DNA of 64,000 nucleotides from TMED13 sp042090305 (GTDB lineage: Bacteria > Pseudomonadota > Alphaproteobacteria > Methylaequorales > Methylaequoraceae): positions 108,933 to 172,932 of the forward strand of contig JBELJQ010000001.1 in NCBI GenBank assembly GCA_042090305.1. The letters run 5' to 3'. This document shows, piece after piece, positions 52,758 to 61,485 of the stretch. The position numbers were made by a program, and so were the translations under genes. The notes under the pieces were generated by a model. That model was not told the DNA's origin. It ran no database searches and saw only the letters and a list, made by a program, of their open reading frames with translations. Position 1 is the first letter of the stretch; every line of letters begins with the position of its first letter.

Positions 52758-55380
52758 AATTTGGTTCAGCAAAATAAAATATTTTTTAGTATTATTTTTT
52801 CTACTTCTGCTCATTGAGCCGTTAGTATCTTTGTTATCCCAAACATTTTCTAATATAATCTCTGGGCAAGTAATTTACTACCGAGAGGGTAGATTAGATC
52901 CCTCCAGATGGTTAATAGGAGATTTTGTTCAAAAATATTTCTCTGTTATAGATGAATTTAAGTTTATAGATAAAAATAAAAGGCTTGAAAAAGTAGATAT
53001 ATATGTAGATGAAGCAAAAATTAAATTACTTCAATCAAAAGCACCGGTAGGTCATAGAAATTGGCAAAAAGCATTTTTAAAATATGAAAATAATGAAATT
53101 AATAGAATAAAAATAAGATTGCGTGGTGATAATGCAAGAAATTGGGATTTTAAGAAAAAATCAATTAAAATTAAAACAAGAAAAAAGAAACTCTTTAACG
53201 GCTACAGAGAATTATATTATTTGAATGCCCAAGATAAAAATCAAATCAGAAATTTAATACCCAATATGATTGCAAAAAACATGGGGATTATTACACCGTT
53301 TTCAAGATTAGTTGAACTTCATCTTAATGGCGAATATCTTGGCGTATATTTGGAAGTTTACAATACAGATGAACTATTTCTCAGAAAAAATAAGTCTATG
53401 CCAGTATCATCATACAAATTTAGTGTTGATTTAGATTGGCTTTTTTATAGTTTTGAGCATGGTTTACTAAACCCATATTTATGGAGTAGACAGTCTAAAA
53501 ATAATATGGATGAGGGTGACGATAGACCTTTATTAATAAATTTTCTAAACAAGTTTAATCAAAATAATGTCCTTTTTAAAGAATTTATTGATTTTGATGA
53601 ATGGTCTAAATATGAAGCTTACAGATTAATTAGTGGTGATGACCATTCAAATGCTTTGAATAATTTAAAACTATTTGAAGATAATCATAAAGGTAAAATT
53701 TCAAATATCTTATGGGATCCAATCATAGATTATGAAAAATATGATGAGAGTTATCTAACTAGATGTAACTACTCCATTCCATGCAAACTTTTAGAAGATC
53801 CATTATTCAGATATAAAAGAATGAAATTTGTTTATCAATTTATATTCGAAGAACGTGTTTACGAAAAAACTATTAATCAATTTAAGAACCAAGAGGAAAA
53901 AATTAGTAATTCATTATCTCTTGATAGGAATAGACTTCAGTTTGTTGAAAATTCTAGAGATTTTCTTAAAGATTTCTTCTTACCTAAAGATTCAATAAAA
54001 AAAGAAATCTCAAAAGTTTATAGCTATCTAAATTATAATTTGGAATTCTTTAAAGGTATATTCAATAAACCATTACAAGCAAAGTGGTTCCAAGATAAAA
54101 ATATTATTAGAATAAATTTAGATGGTTTTAAACCCATTACAAATCTTATAATTAAATCAAAAAAAAAAATAGATAATGCTTACTACGATGTAAATAGTAA
54201 TGGAATAATCGATGACGATGATTATAAGTTAAATTTAAGTTATAAAAACAACAAAACCAATATTAATATCGTTCTTTTTTCTAAAAAAATTAATAGTACA
54301 ATTAAGCATAAATTTCCTAATGGAACTAATTTTATTCCAACTACTCATAATATAATACTTGATACAGAAAATGATATTAGCTCAATTTATTCTTATGATG
54401 AATTTAGAAAATTCAACCAAAAAATTAATAATTCAAGGATCAATTCTGATTACTTTCATGAAAATCAATTCTGGATATATAAAAAGATTAAACCGTTTAT
54501 TATCTCTGAGGATATAAAGGTCTCGAAAAATTTGGTATTTGATAAACCTGTACAAATCAACGCAGGAGTAACCATATTTTTGGAAAATAACGCCAGTATC
54601 ATATTTAAAAATAACCTACAAATTCTTGGAAATAAAAATAATCCTGTGAAATTCATAGCTGATTCTGATAATAATTTTGGAACAATCGCTATAGTTGGAA
54701 ATAAATCAGCTAATTCTATAATCAATCATACTATCTTTAAAAATGGTAGTGGCGCCATGAATATTGAAAATATTGATTTCATTTCTATGTTTTCATTAAA
54801 TGACACTAATAATGTAAAAATCTCAAATGTAAGTTTTGAAAATAATAAAAAGTTTGATGATTTAATTCACATAATATATTCGAATAATATAAAACTTCAA
54901 AATGTAACAATTAAAAATGCTAATCTTGATGCAATAGATATTGATTTATCAGAAGTTGAAATTAAAAACTTAAATATTAGGAATGCAGGGAATGATTGTC
55001 TAGATTTGATGACTTCAAAAGTTAAAGTGGTTAACTCCAAACTCAAGAATTGCGGTGATAAAGGGGTTTCTGTCGGTGAGGATTCTAAATTAGAACTTAA
55101 AGGAACAGAAATAGAATACTCCAAGATTGGAATTGAAGTTAAAGATAATTCAGAAGCTACAATCGCCGAAACAATCTTCAATAATAATGACAAACAAATC
55201 AATTCGTACACCAAAAATTGGATGTATGGAATGGATGGAGCAAATATTTATATCAATGATTGTGAATTTATTTCAAGTTCTATTAATAAATTTAAAACTG
55301 TTGATGAAACAAAAATTCAAATTGTAGATAGTACCTTTGAAGGAGGTATTGAAAAATCAGAAAATGTTAATATAAAGTAA
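52750..55380 (+). CDS. CotH-kinase-like protein with C-terminal parallel beta-helix
   Basis: An 876-aa protein. After an N-terminal helix (~10-32) comes a CotH-like domain: IRLRGDNARNWDFKKKSIKI (~118-137), LNAQDKNQIRNLI, NGEYLGVYLEVYN, and ILWDPIIDYEKYDE near 320. CotH proteins are extracytoplasmic kinases. At ~480 DVNSNGIIDDDDYKL resembles a calcium-binding dockerin/EF-hand loop. From ~600 to the end a right-handed beta-helix is suggested by repeats rich in N/V/I such as LQNVTIKNANLDAIDI and EIKNLNIRNAGNDCLDL. Kinase plus beta-helix on one chain suggests surface or matrix binding. Confidence 0.8.
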   Translation: MIKIWFSKIKYFLVLFFLLLLIEPLVSLLSQTFSNIISGQVIYYREGRLDPSRWLIGDFVQKYFSVIDEFKFIDKNKRLEKVDIYVDEAKIKLLQSKAPVGHRNWQKAFLKYENNEINRIKIRLRGDNARNWDFKKKSIKIKTRKKKLFNGYRELYYLNAQDKNQIRNLIPNMIAKNMGIITPFSRLVELHLNGEYLGVYLEVYNTDELFLRKNKSMPVSSYKFSVDLDWLFYSFEHGLLNPYLWSRQSKNNMDEGDDRPLLINFLNKFNQNNVLFKEFIDFDEWSKYEAYRLISGDDHSNALNNLKLFEDNHKGKISNILWDPIIDYEKYDESYLTRCNYSIPCKLLEDPLFRYKRMKFVYQFIFEERVYEKTINQFKNQEEKISNSLSLDRNRLQFVENSRDFLKDFFLPKDSIKKEISKVYSYLNYNLEFFKGIFNKPLQAKWFQDKNIIRINLDGFKPITNLIIKSKKKIDNAYYDVNSNGIIDDDDYKLNLSYKNNKTNINIVLFSKKINSTIKHKFPNGTNFIPTTHNIILDTENDISSIYSYDEFRKFNQKINNSRINSDYFHENQFWIYKKIKPFIISEDIKVSKNLVFDKPVQINAGVTIFLENNASIIFKNNLQILGNKNNPVKFIADSDNNFGTIAIVGNKSANSIINHTIFKNGSGAMNIENIDFISMFSLNDTNNVKISNVSFENNKKFDDLIHIIYSNNIKLQNVTIKNANLDAIDIDLSEVEIKNLNIRNAGNDCLDLMTSKVKVVNSKLKNCGDKGVSVGEDSKLELKGTEIEYSKIGIEVKDNSEATIAETIFNNNDKQINSYTKNWMYGMDGANIYINDCEFISSSINKFKTVDETKIQIVDSTFEGGIEKSENVNIK

Positions 55381-55386
55381 TTAATA

Positions 55387-56088
55387 ATGCAAAAGTTTGA
55401 GAGATATGAGTTTAAGTATGTCATTCCAGATGAACTCTGTTTCAGGATTGAAGAACATCTATCAAATTTCATGAAATTTGACTATTTCTCAAAAAAAAAT
55501 AAATCTAACAGCTACTTTGTAAGATCTCTTTATTATGAAAATGAGCAAAATAATAATTTTTATGATAAAATTGACGGAATTAAGTATAGAGAAAAATATA
55601 GATTTAGGACATATGAGAAGAAATTTAATAAAAATATCTACCTTGAAAAAAAAATTAAAAATAATGAAAGAGTTTTTAAAAACAGAATTAGTATAACATC
55701 ACAACAATTTAAAAAGATAATAAACGAAAATTTTTACTCATTGGTAAATAAAATGGAAGAAAAACAATTTCTAAAAGAATTTATATTTAAAGTGTTAAAG
55801 AATAGAGAATCACCTAAAATAGTAATTGATTATGTTAGAAAACCGTATATAAATGAAGATGATCAACATTTCAGAATAAGTATAGATTCGGAACTTACTG
55901 CAAGAGATATTGATTTAAATTTTGCTAAAAAATGTTTGCCAGGATATAGAATTATTGAAGTAAAATTTTACAGAAGAATACCACTATGGTTTCATAGAAT
56001 TGTCCAATCCTATAATCTACGAAGAGTCAGTATCTCGAAATTTGTGGTAGGTATGAAATGTATGAATTACGCAACTGATTTGTCATAA
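55387..56088 (+). CDS. VTC-domain (polyphosphate polymerase-like) protein
   Basis: A 233-aa tunnel-fold protein. Charged residues expected in the VTC/triphosphate tunnel are present in order: K in EFKYVIP, R in RSLYYE, RFR in YREKYRFRTY, K in EKKIKNNE, R in DYVRKPY, D in ISIDSEL and EVK in IIEVKFYRR. VTC4 makes polyphosphate from ATP in yeast. Here the gene is 6 bp from the CotH gene and 5 bp from a DUF4956 gene, a recurring bacterial trio. Polyphosphate polymerase activity is inferred. Confidence 0.85.
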   Translation: MQKFERYEFKYVIPDELCFRIEEHLSNFMKFDYFSKKNKSNSYFVRSLYYENEQNNNFYDKIDGIKYREKYRFRTYEKKFNKNIYLEKKIKNNERVFKNRISITSQQFKKIINENFYSLVNKMEEKQFLKEFIFKVLKNRESPKIVIDYVRKPYINEDDQHFRISIDSELTARDIDLNFAKKCLPGYRIIEVKFYRRIPLWFHRIVQSYNLRRVSISKFVVGMKCMNYATDLS

Positions 56089-56093
56089 ACATT

Positions 56094-56780
56094 ATGAATG
56101 AAATTATACAGCAAGCTCAAGAATTCAATTACTCGTCAATAGAGATTATAAATAATCTACTTCTAAGTTGTGTATTTGGAGTTATCATTAGTACACTTTA
56201 TAAATCTACTCATAAAGGCCTAAGTTACTCTCAATCCTTTATGTTAACCATTGTATTTGTAACTGTTATTGTATGTATGACAATGATGGTTATTGGAAAT
56301 AGTCTGGCAAGAGCATTTGCTTTGGTTGGAGCTCTATCAATAATAAGGTTTAGAACTGTAGTAAAAGATACTAAAGATACATCTTATGTTTTTTTTGGTC
56401 TAGCAGCTGGTATGGCTGCAGGGACCTCTAACTACTTTCTTGGTTGTTTTGGTGTTTTAATAATTAGTATTTTAGCGATTATTCTTCATAATATAAATTA
56501 TGGTAGTATTTATAAAAGTGAAATTATTCTTCGATTTAGAGCTGATTTTGGGGTAAATAATGGAACCTACGGGAAGGTTTTGGATAAGTATACACTCCAG
56601 TCAAATATTTTACATATTGAACCCACTCACCCCAAATCAAAAACTAAGTCAAATTTAATCAACTTTGATCTTGTAATGAAAAAGGATGCAAATCTGGAAT
56701 TGTTATCAAAGGATATTTCTGAAATAAAAGGTATAAGTGAAATTAAATTAATTGCATCAAAATCTGACGTCGAGTATTAA
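56094..56780 (+). CDS. DUF4956 membrane protein
   Basis: A 228-aa protein with about four membrane helices in residues 15-140 (FGVIISTLYKS, LTIVFVTVIVCMTMMVIG, LVGALSIIRFRTVVKD, YFLGCFGVLIISILAIIL) and a ~85-residue cytoplasmic C-terminus. IIRFRTVVKDTKDTSYVF is the family hallmark. DUF4956 proteins are routinely found next to VTC-domain and CotH genes, so this is probably the membrane platform of the system. Function unknown. Confidence 0.88.
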   Translation: MNEIIQQAQEFNYSSIEIINNLLLSCVFGVIISTLYKSTHKGLSYSQSFMLTIVFVTVIVCMTMMVIGNSLARAFALVGALSIIRFRTVVKDTKDTSYVFFGLAAGMAAGTSNYFLGCFGVLIISILAIILHNINYGSIYKSEIILRFRADFGVNNGTYGKVLDKYTLQSNILHIEPTHPKSKTKSNLINFDLVMKKDANLELLSKDISEIKGISEIKLIASKSDVEY

Positions 56781-56787
56781 ATAATTT

Positions 56788-57513
56788 TCACTTTTTTTTT
56801 ATTATAAACAAATTATTATCTTTCTGTTCAAAATCATTCGATAAATCAAAAAAGTAATATCTATAACTAAGTTGGCTAAAGTATTCTAAAAATTTTTTTT
56901 TATCTTTATCATAAACATCCTCAATTATAAATAACCCATCATTACTTAAAAAATTTATTGAATTTAAAAAAAATATTATTGTTCCCTCAAATTGATGACA
57001 TCCATCATCAATAATAAGATCAAAATTTTTTATTTTTATTTGATTCCACATCCTTTTAATAGAGACCGCTGAAAACTGATCTACTTTTAGGGTTTTAATC
57101 CTTTTTTCAATAAACATAGTTTTAGGATCTATGTCACCACCATAAATTCTTGCGTTGGGAAAATAGTCACGCCAGACTCGAAGAGATGCTCCTGGTTTTG
57201 AAACTCTTTTAAGTCCATCCTTAAAGACTTTATTTGTTCCTATGCCCAATTCAAAGACATTCTTTATTTTCGATTTTTGATTAGAAAAAAGAAAGTTATA
57301 AATATCTGTGTAATTATGTGGCTTCCATGTTATGAAATCTTTATAGTCTTTAAAATATCCTTTATCACATCCATATTTTCTGCATAGATCGTTTAGTTCG
57401 TTGGGTATGTCATTATAATCTACCTTGATTGAACCTAGATTATTATTTGTTTTCAAAAATAGTCTAGCAAAAAGTGATTTGATATTTTCAATATTTAGTT
57501 TCATTTTCAACAA
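56788..57513 (-). CDS. Class I SAM-dependent methyltransferase
   Basis: A 241-aa protein. FELGIGTNKVFKDGLK is the SAM-binding loop and GASLRVWRDYFPNARIYGGDID the second strand; FDLIIDDGCHQFEGTI follows. The GxSLR.W.DYFPNA pattern is typical of methyltransferases and hydroxylase-like enzymes in glycan and antibiotic clusters (MycE/cephalosporin-hydroxylase-like). Convergent with DUF4956, so it closes the surface region. Substrate unknown. Confidence 0.78.
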   Translation of the reverse strand: MLKMKLNIENIKSLFARLFLKTNNNLGSIKVDYNDIPNELNDLCRKYGCDKGYFKDYKDFITWKPHNYTDIYNFLFSNQKSKIKNVFELGIGTNKVFKDGLKRVSKPGASLRVWRDYFPNARIYGGDIDPKTMFIEKRIKTLKVDQFSAVSIKRMWNQIKIKNFDLIIDDGCHQFEGTIIFFLNSINFLSNDGLFIIEDVYDKDKKKFLEYFSQLSYRYYFFDLSNDFEQKDNNLFIIKKK

Positions 57514-57645
57514 ATTTAAAATATATCTGCATTATTCTTACATATATTTGAAAATTTAGTCTAACTATCATTTTTATTATTAGATTTTAATTGAAGAATT
57601 TTATCTACTAACAGTTTTTATACTAAAGTAGATCTTGTAAATATA

Positions 57646-57960
57646 TTAGTGATAGACTTTTGGACGTTCATCATCTTCATTACTAATCTCGATTGGCTTA
57701 TCTTTACACGAACATAAGTTACTCGCTTTGATTTGTGCTTTCACAAAGGCTCTGTCAGATTCTCTTAAAATTCTATGCATTATATATTTTGATACCGATA
57801 GCTTCTTGTTTATCGGTCTGTCTGACTTTGATAGGGTTCTAATCAAAGATTCATATTTTGCGTGAATTAGTTTTCTTTTAATAATAACACCTTCAATAAG
57901 CTCAATGATTTGATTTGGTAAACCTTTATCAGATTCTTTTCTAAAAAGTTTTCTAAACAT
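57646..57960 (-). CDS. Hypothetical protein, 104 aa
   Basis: A basic, helical, presumably cytoplasmic protein (MFRKLFRKESDKGLPNQII...) with a CSC motif near residue 83 and an acidic tail. I do not recognise the family. It lies downstream of the TonB receptor gene behind a hairpin (57981-58039), and the 132-bp gap that follows it towards the methyltransferase shows nothing. Confidence 0.55.
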   Translation of the reverse strand: MFRKLFRKESDKGLPNQIIELIEGVIIKRKLIHAKYESLIRTLSKSDRPINKKLSVSKYIMHRILRESDRAFVKAQIKASNLCSCKDKPIEISNEDDERPKVYH

Positions 57961-57980
57961 TCTCTCAATAAATTGTATTC

Positions 57981-58039
57981 CCGGGTAATAACACTTAGAT
58001 AATATGTGGAAGGAATATGTCTTTTATCTTATTACCCGG
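57981..58039. terminator. Hairpin downstream of the TonB receptor gene
   Basis: CCGGGTAATAA (57981-57991) and TTATTACCCGG (58029-58039) are perfect 11-bp inverted repeats, and AGATAA/TTATCT inside extend the stem with a small bulge. It starts 7 bp after the receptor stop on the minus strand. There is no long T-run immediately after, so it may be a terminator, an mRNA-stabilising 3' structure, or a repeat element. It is notable for being G/C-capped in A/T-rich DNA. Confidence 0.55.
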
Positions 58040-58045
58040 AAAACT

Positions 58046-60346
58046 CTAGTTAAAGAGCGAATCAAAGCTTGCCACAGCTTTAATATAAGCTGAAAGTGGC
58101 GCACCCGCTCTCGCACCCGTAGGATGCCTTGATGATATATATGCAAGGTCAGTTGCGTTATTAACGCCAGCAACAACCCTGTAATTATCGTTTATTTTGT
58201 ACCCACCTCTTAAATTTAAGAGGAATGCAGAGTCAATTCTTCCCGCTCGTGCATTAGGACTACCAATAGATTCCTCGGTCTCTGTTTCCTCAGCAGTACC
58301 GTATGTTTCTGAGTGGTAAGTCATATTAATTCCAAAATCAAATTTATTAATTTGATAGTCAGCACCGAATGAAAGTACGTGCTCAGGAATGTATGGTACA
58401 TTTGAACCATCACGGCCACCCGCAAATATAGACTCAGTATCTGTTGTGGTTGAGTCACCGTCAAGATTTGCATTTGTAAACGTGTAGTTGGCAAAAAACG
58501 AAATATCACCAACACCTAATAGATTATCAGGACTATATACTGTTGATAATTCAAGTCCTTTTGAAACTACGTTACCACCATTATCAGGAGAGCCACCAGC
58601 ATTGGTGTTGTCAATAACAATAACATCTTTAAAGTCAGTGTGGAAACCAGTTACAGACATAGCTAAGTCATTATCTCCGTATCTAACACCAATCTCTTTA
58701 GCAATACTTTTCTCTGGGTTAAGTGGGCTCCCATCATCTCTTGAAGCACTTGGACCAGCAGTGTTGAAACCTTTGTATACACCAGCAAACCATTGCCAAT
58801 TTTCATCATGGTTATAAAGTAACCCACCGCCTGGAACAAATGCCCAAGTTTCTTCTTTCAGATTACTTGTTGTACCCATTGTAGCAGCTTTGTCTCTGTA
58901 ATGCTGATCTAGGAATTCAAGTCTAGAGCCAAAGGACACTACAAAGTTATTGATTGTTGCAGCTTCTTCAAAGTAAAGTGCATAACCTTCTGTGGACTCG
59001 TTTCGGTCATCCGCTTGAGCAACACTTACTCCAGTTAATTGACCTCCTACAGCCTGTGTGAATGTGTGGGTTTGCTGATCTCTATTAATTTTGTCATAAT
59101 GATATTTGAAACCAAATTTGAAATCATGACCTATATTCTTTCCAAAGAAGTCTGTATTGAATCTTAGATCCGTTTCATTTTTAATACCATAAGCAGCATA
59201 TTGTCTATCATTATTCTTATATGTGATATTACCAGCTGCTAAGCCCTTGAAAATATCAAGATTTCCAGCAACCGTATTGGCCTTTGAAAGGATTGTTTGC
59301 TGTGAAACACTATTCACTTTACTCAACTTAAACCAGTCTCTGTAAAAACCGTTATAATAAACTGTCAAGTTGTTGCTAACGTTTTTATTAAAGTCAGATC
59401 TAAATTTTGCGTAGTAAGTATATGCGTTAGAATTCATTTGATCCAATTGACTCGCAACATACCTTTGATATGGGTCAGCATTGAAATCAGCCGTTGTTAA
59501 TCCAGCGTATCCTTCATTATAGTCTAATGAGTTGTATGACGCCTTGATTTCTAATGTGTTATTCATCGTGGTTGGAAGTTGCCATAATAGCTTTACCATT
59601 GGATTAAATTGTTGTAATCCGCCAGCATCATCACTGCCGTAACCTTTTCTATTTACTCCAGTGCCTGGTTCCACATTAAAGTCATGAAAACCATCATTTT
59701 CTCTGTAGTAAATTTCCCCAAGCATTGCTAGGGCACCAAAGTCACCAGATATTCCATAATTAGCGTAACCATGTGTTACTTTATCGTTAAAAGATCCATA
59801 TGAAGTTCTTAAATAATACTTTTCACCCAACTCTACCGGAGTTGTCTGATAGTTTATAACACCACCAGTGGTATGAGGACCGTATCTAAATTGACTAGTA
59901 CCTTTCAGTACTTCTATTGAATGCATTTTACCTGCTAGTGGTGAATAATATGCATCAGGTGCAGAATAAGGTGCAGGTGCAATATTGACTTCATCTTCCA
60001 TCATTGTAATTGCAGCAGACCTTAACGTGTTAACACCTCTCAAACTAATATTAGGGAAAATACCAAATCCAGCTTCTTCTCTAGAATATACACCTGGTGT
60101 ATTTCTCAGTATATTGTTGATGTTATCAAAGTTATATTTTCTGATCTCCTCAGCAGGAATATAATCACCAGAGCCCGGCAGATTAAATGGTTGGTCAGGT
60201 GTAACAAAAATATTTACATCAGGAGCAACATAAGACAATTGCTCCTGAGTATTTGCTTGATTAATCATAGTTATGATTGAAAGGAATGTTAACCATGACA
60301 TTCTGCGGGTATATTTTGGTACCAACCAAGAAGTTTTTTTCTTCAT
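58046..60346 (-). CDS. TonB-dependent siderophore receptor (FecA-like)
   Basis: A 766-aa outer-membrane receptor. A signal sequence ends near NQANTQ; the plug has NINNILRNTPGVYSREE, GFGIFPNISLRG, VLKGTSQFRYGPHTTGGVI; the barrel runs to the C-terminal VASFDSLFN with an aromatic close to the end. The plug motifs PGVYSREEAGFG and FPNISLRGV resemble FecA (ferric dicitrate). Base composition looks less A/T-rich than the neighbours, suggesting acquisition. Two Fur-box-like sites precede the start, so iron control is likely. No TonB/ExbB/ExbD or ABC genes are beside it. Confidence 0.9.
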   Translation of the reverse strand: MKKKTSWLVPKYTRRMSWLTFLSIITMINQANTQEQLSYVAPDVNIFVTPDQPFNLPGSGDYIPAEEIRKYNFDNINNILRNTPGVYSREEAGFGIFPNISLRGVNTLRSAAITMMEDEVNIAPAPYSAPDAYYSPLAGKMHSIEVLKGTSQFRYGPHTTGGVINYQTTPVELGEKYYLRTSYGSFNDKVTHGYANYGISGDFGALAMLGEIYYRENDGFHDFNVEPGTGVNRKGYGSDDAGGLQQFNPMVKLLWQLPTTMNNTLEIKASYNSLDYNEGYAGLTTADFNADPYQRYVASQLDQMNSNAYTYYAKFRSDFNKNVSNNLTVYYNGFYRDWFKLSKVNSVSQQTILSKANTVAGNLDIFKGLAAGNITYKNNDRQYAAYGIKNETDLRFNTDFFGKNIGHDFKFGFKYHYDKINRDQQTHTFTQAVGGQLTGVSVAQADDRNESTEGYALYFEEAATINNFVVSFGSRLEFLDQHYRDKAATMGTTSNLKEETWAFVPGGGLLYNHDENWQWFAGVYKGFNTAGPSASRDDGSPLNPEKSIAKEIGVRYGDNDLAMSVTGFHTDFKDVIVIDNTNAGGSPDNGGNVVSKGLELSTVYSPDNLLGVGDISFFANYTFTNANLDGDSTTTDTESIFAGGRDGSNVPYIPEHVLSFGADYQINKFDFGINMTYHSETYGTAEETETEESIGSPNARAGRIDSAFLLNLRGGYKINDNYRVVAGVNNATDLAYISSRHPTGARAGAPLSAYIKAVASFDSLFN

Positions 60347-60364
60347 AAGAAATCTTCTTGAAAT

Positions 60365-60379
60365 TAATAATTATTATCA
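60365..60379 (-). promoter_or_regulatory. Candidate Fur box (promoter-proximal)
   Basis: Minus strand TGATAATAATTATTA, matching the Fur half-site pattern TGATAAT-N-ATTATCA at 14 of 15 positions. It lies 18 bp upstream of the receptor start, where a bound repressor would block transcription. Confidence 0.6.
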
Positions 60380-60403
60380 ATCTAATGTATTTTTCTTGGA
60401 TGT

Positions 60404-60422
60404 CAATGATAATGATTATTAA
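60404..60422 (+). promoter_or_regulatory. Candidate Fur box (distal)
   Basis: CAATGATAATGATTATTAA contains ATGATAATGATTAT, which differs at one of 14 positions from the core of the 19-bp Fur consensus. Located ~58 bp upstream of the TonB receptor start in the divergent region to the MlaC-like gene. Confidence 0.65.
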
Positions 60423-60573
60423 TTTCATTTTTTTTTACAATGACTGCGGTCTTTAATTTATACTCCCCCTAGTTAATAAAGTTAGACTCTATTAAAAAAA
60501 TAGTAATATTTTAAAAAAATATCATATAAAATAATGCCATAAATTTTATGATTTAATCAGTCTGAGAGACCAT

Positions 60574-61410
60574 ATGAAGATAATAAACATAATGAAAATA
60601 AAAAATATTTTAATAGAAAATACAAAAAAACTGAACAAATTATCCGTTATTTGTATTTTATCAACATGTATTTTAGTTATCTTCTTTCTTTTGAAAGATC
60701 CACACGAAAAAAAAGATATTGAATTAAAAAAAACAGAAATTGAGATTACCGATTCATTAATTGAAGAGGTACCTACTAAGGTAGACGAACGTCAGTTATC
60801 AGTAAAAACTGATGCTAAAAAAAAAGCAAATGTGGAAAAAAAAACACCGCCTGTAGTAATATCAAAGAAAAAGTTGGAATCCAAAAAAATAGTAAAGGAG
60901 CCCAAAGATATTGTTCAGAATCTGCACAATGGCCTTATATCTATCAGACCAAAACAAACGGGAAATTTGGATAAAATTACTGTTCTCATTCAAAATACTT
61001 ATAGAGTAGAAAAGATGTTAAGTTTGATTATTGGTAAAGAGTGGAAAAATGTAAGCATTAAAAAAAGAAACCAACTAGTAAATGTATTTACCGAGTATAT
61101 TTCCAAAAATTACATTAGAAGATTTATAAAAATCAAAAAACCTATATTTACGACTAATGAAACTAAAGATGTTGGAAAAAATTATAAAATGGTTAAAACA
61201 CAATTAATTGTTGGCAATGAGACGGTTTCTGTTAATTATTTACTAAATGAAGTTAATGGTTATTGGAAAATTTTCGATGTTTTATTAGCCGGTTCAGTAA
61301 GCGAAATAGCAACCAAAAAATCTGAATTTGCTTCCTTCATATCAAAAAATAATGTGGATTCTCTTATTGAAGCAATTACAAAAAAAAATAAGATTCTATT
61401 GAGTGAATAG
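60574..61410 (+). CDS. MlaC/Ttg2D-like protein with N-terminal membrane anchor and basic linker
   Basis: A 278-aa protein. Residues ~22-41 form one membrane helix (LSVICILSTCILVIFFLL). Residues ~45-115 are a Lys/Glu-rich linker with some Pro (KKKANVEKKTPPVVISKKK). From ~125 it matches MlaC-type phospholipid carriers: NTYRVEKMLSLIIGKEWKNVS, YISKNYIRRF, VNYLLNEVNGYWKIFDVLLAGSVSEIATKKSEF (in pieces), FASFISKNNVDSLIEAI. A membrane-anchored MlaC with a TonB-like charged linker is unusual, since MlaC is normally soluble. It is divergent from the TonB receptor. Confidence 0.75.
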   Translation: MKIINIMKIKNILIENTKKLNKLSVICILSTCILVIFFLLKDPHEKKDIELKKTEIEITDSLIEEVPTKVDERQLSVKTDAKKKANVEKKTPPVVISKKKLESKKIVKEPKDIVQNLHNGLISIRPKQTGNLDKITVLIQNTYRVEKMLSLIIGKEWKNVSIKKRNQLVNVFTEYISKNYIRRFIKIKKPIFTTNETKDVGKNYKMVKTQLIVGNETVSVNYLLNEVNGYWKIFDVLLAGSVSEIATKKSEFASFISKNNVDSLIEAITKKNKILLSE

Positions 61411-61485
61411 CCTAAATTTATTTTTATTAAAAATTTTAATTAAGCTTTGTGACTAAATTAAGTACAGAGTATGCTTTAATTCTAA

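Noticed and set aside
53400..55380. Overlapping short frames on both strands within the CotH gene
   Set aside because: They lack ribosome-binding sites and lie wholly inside the 876-aa frame, whose domain motifs are continuous.
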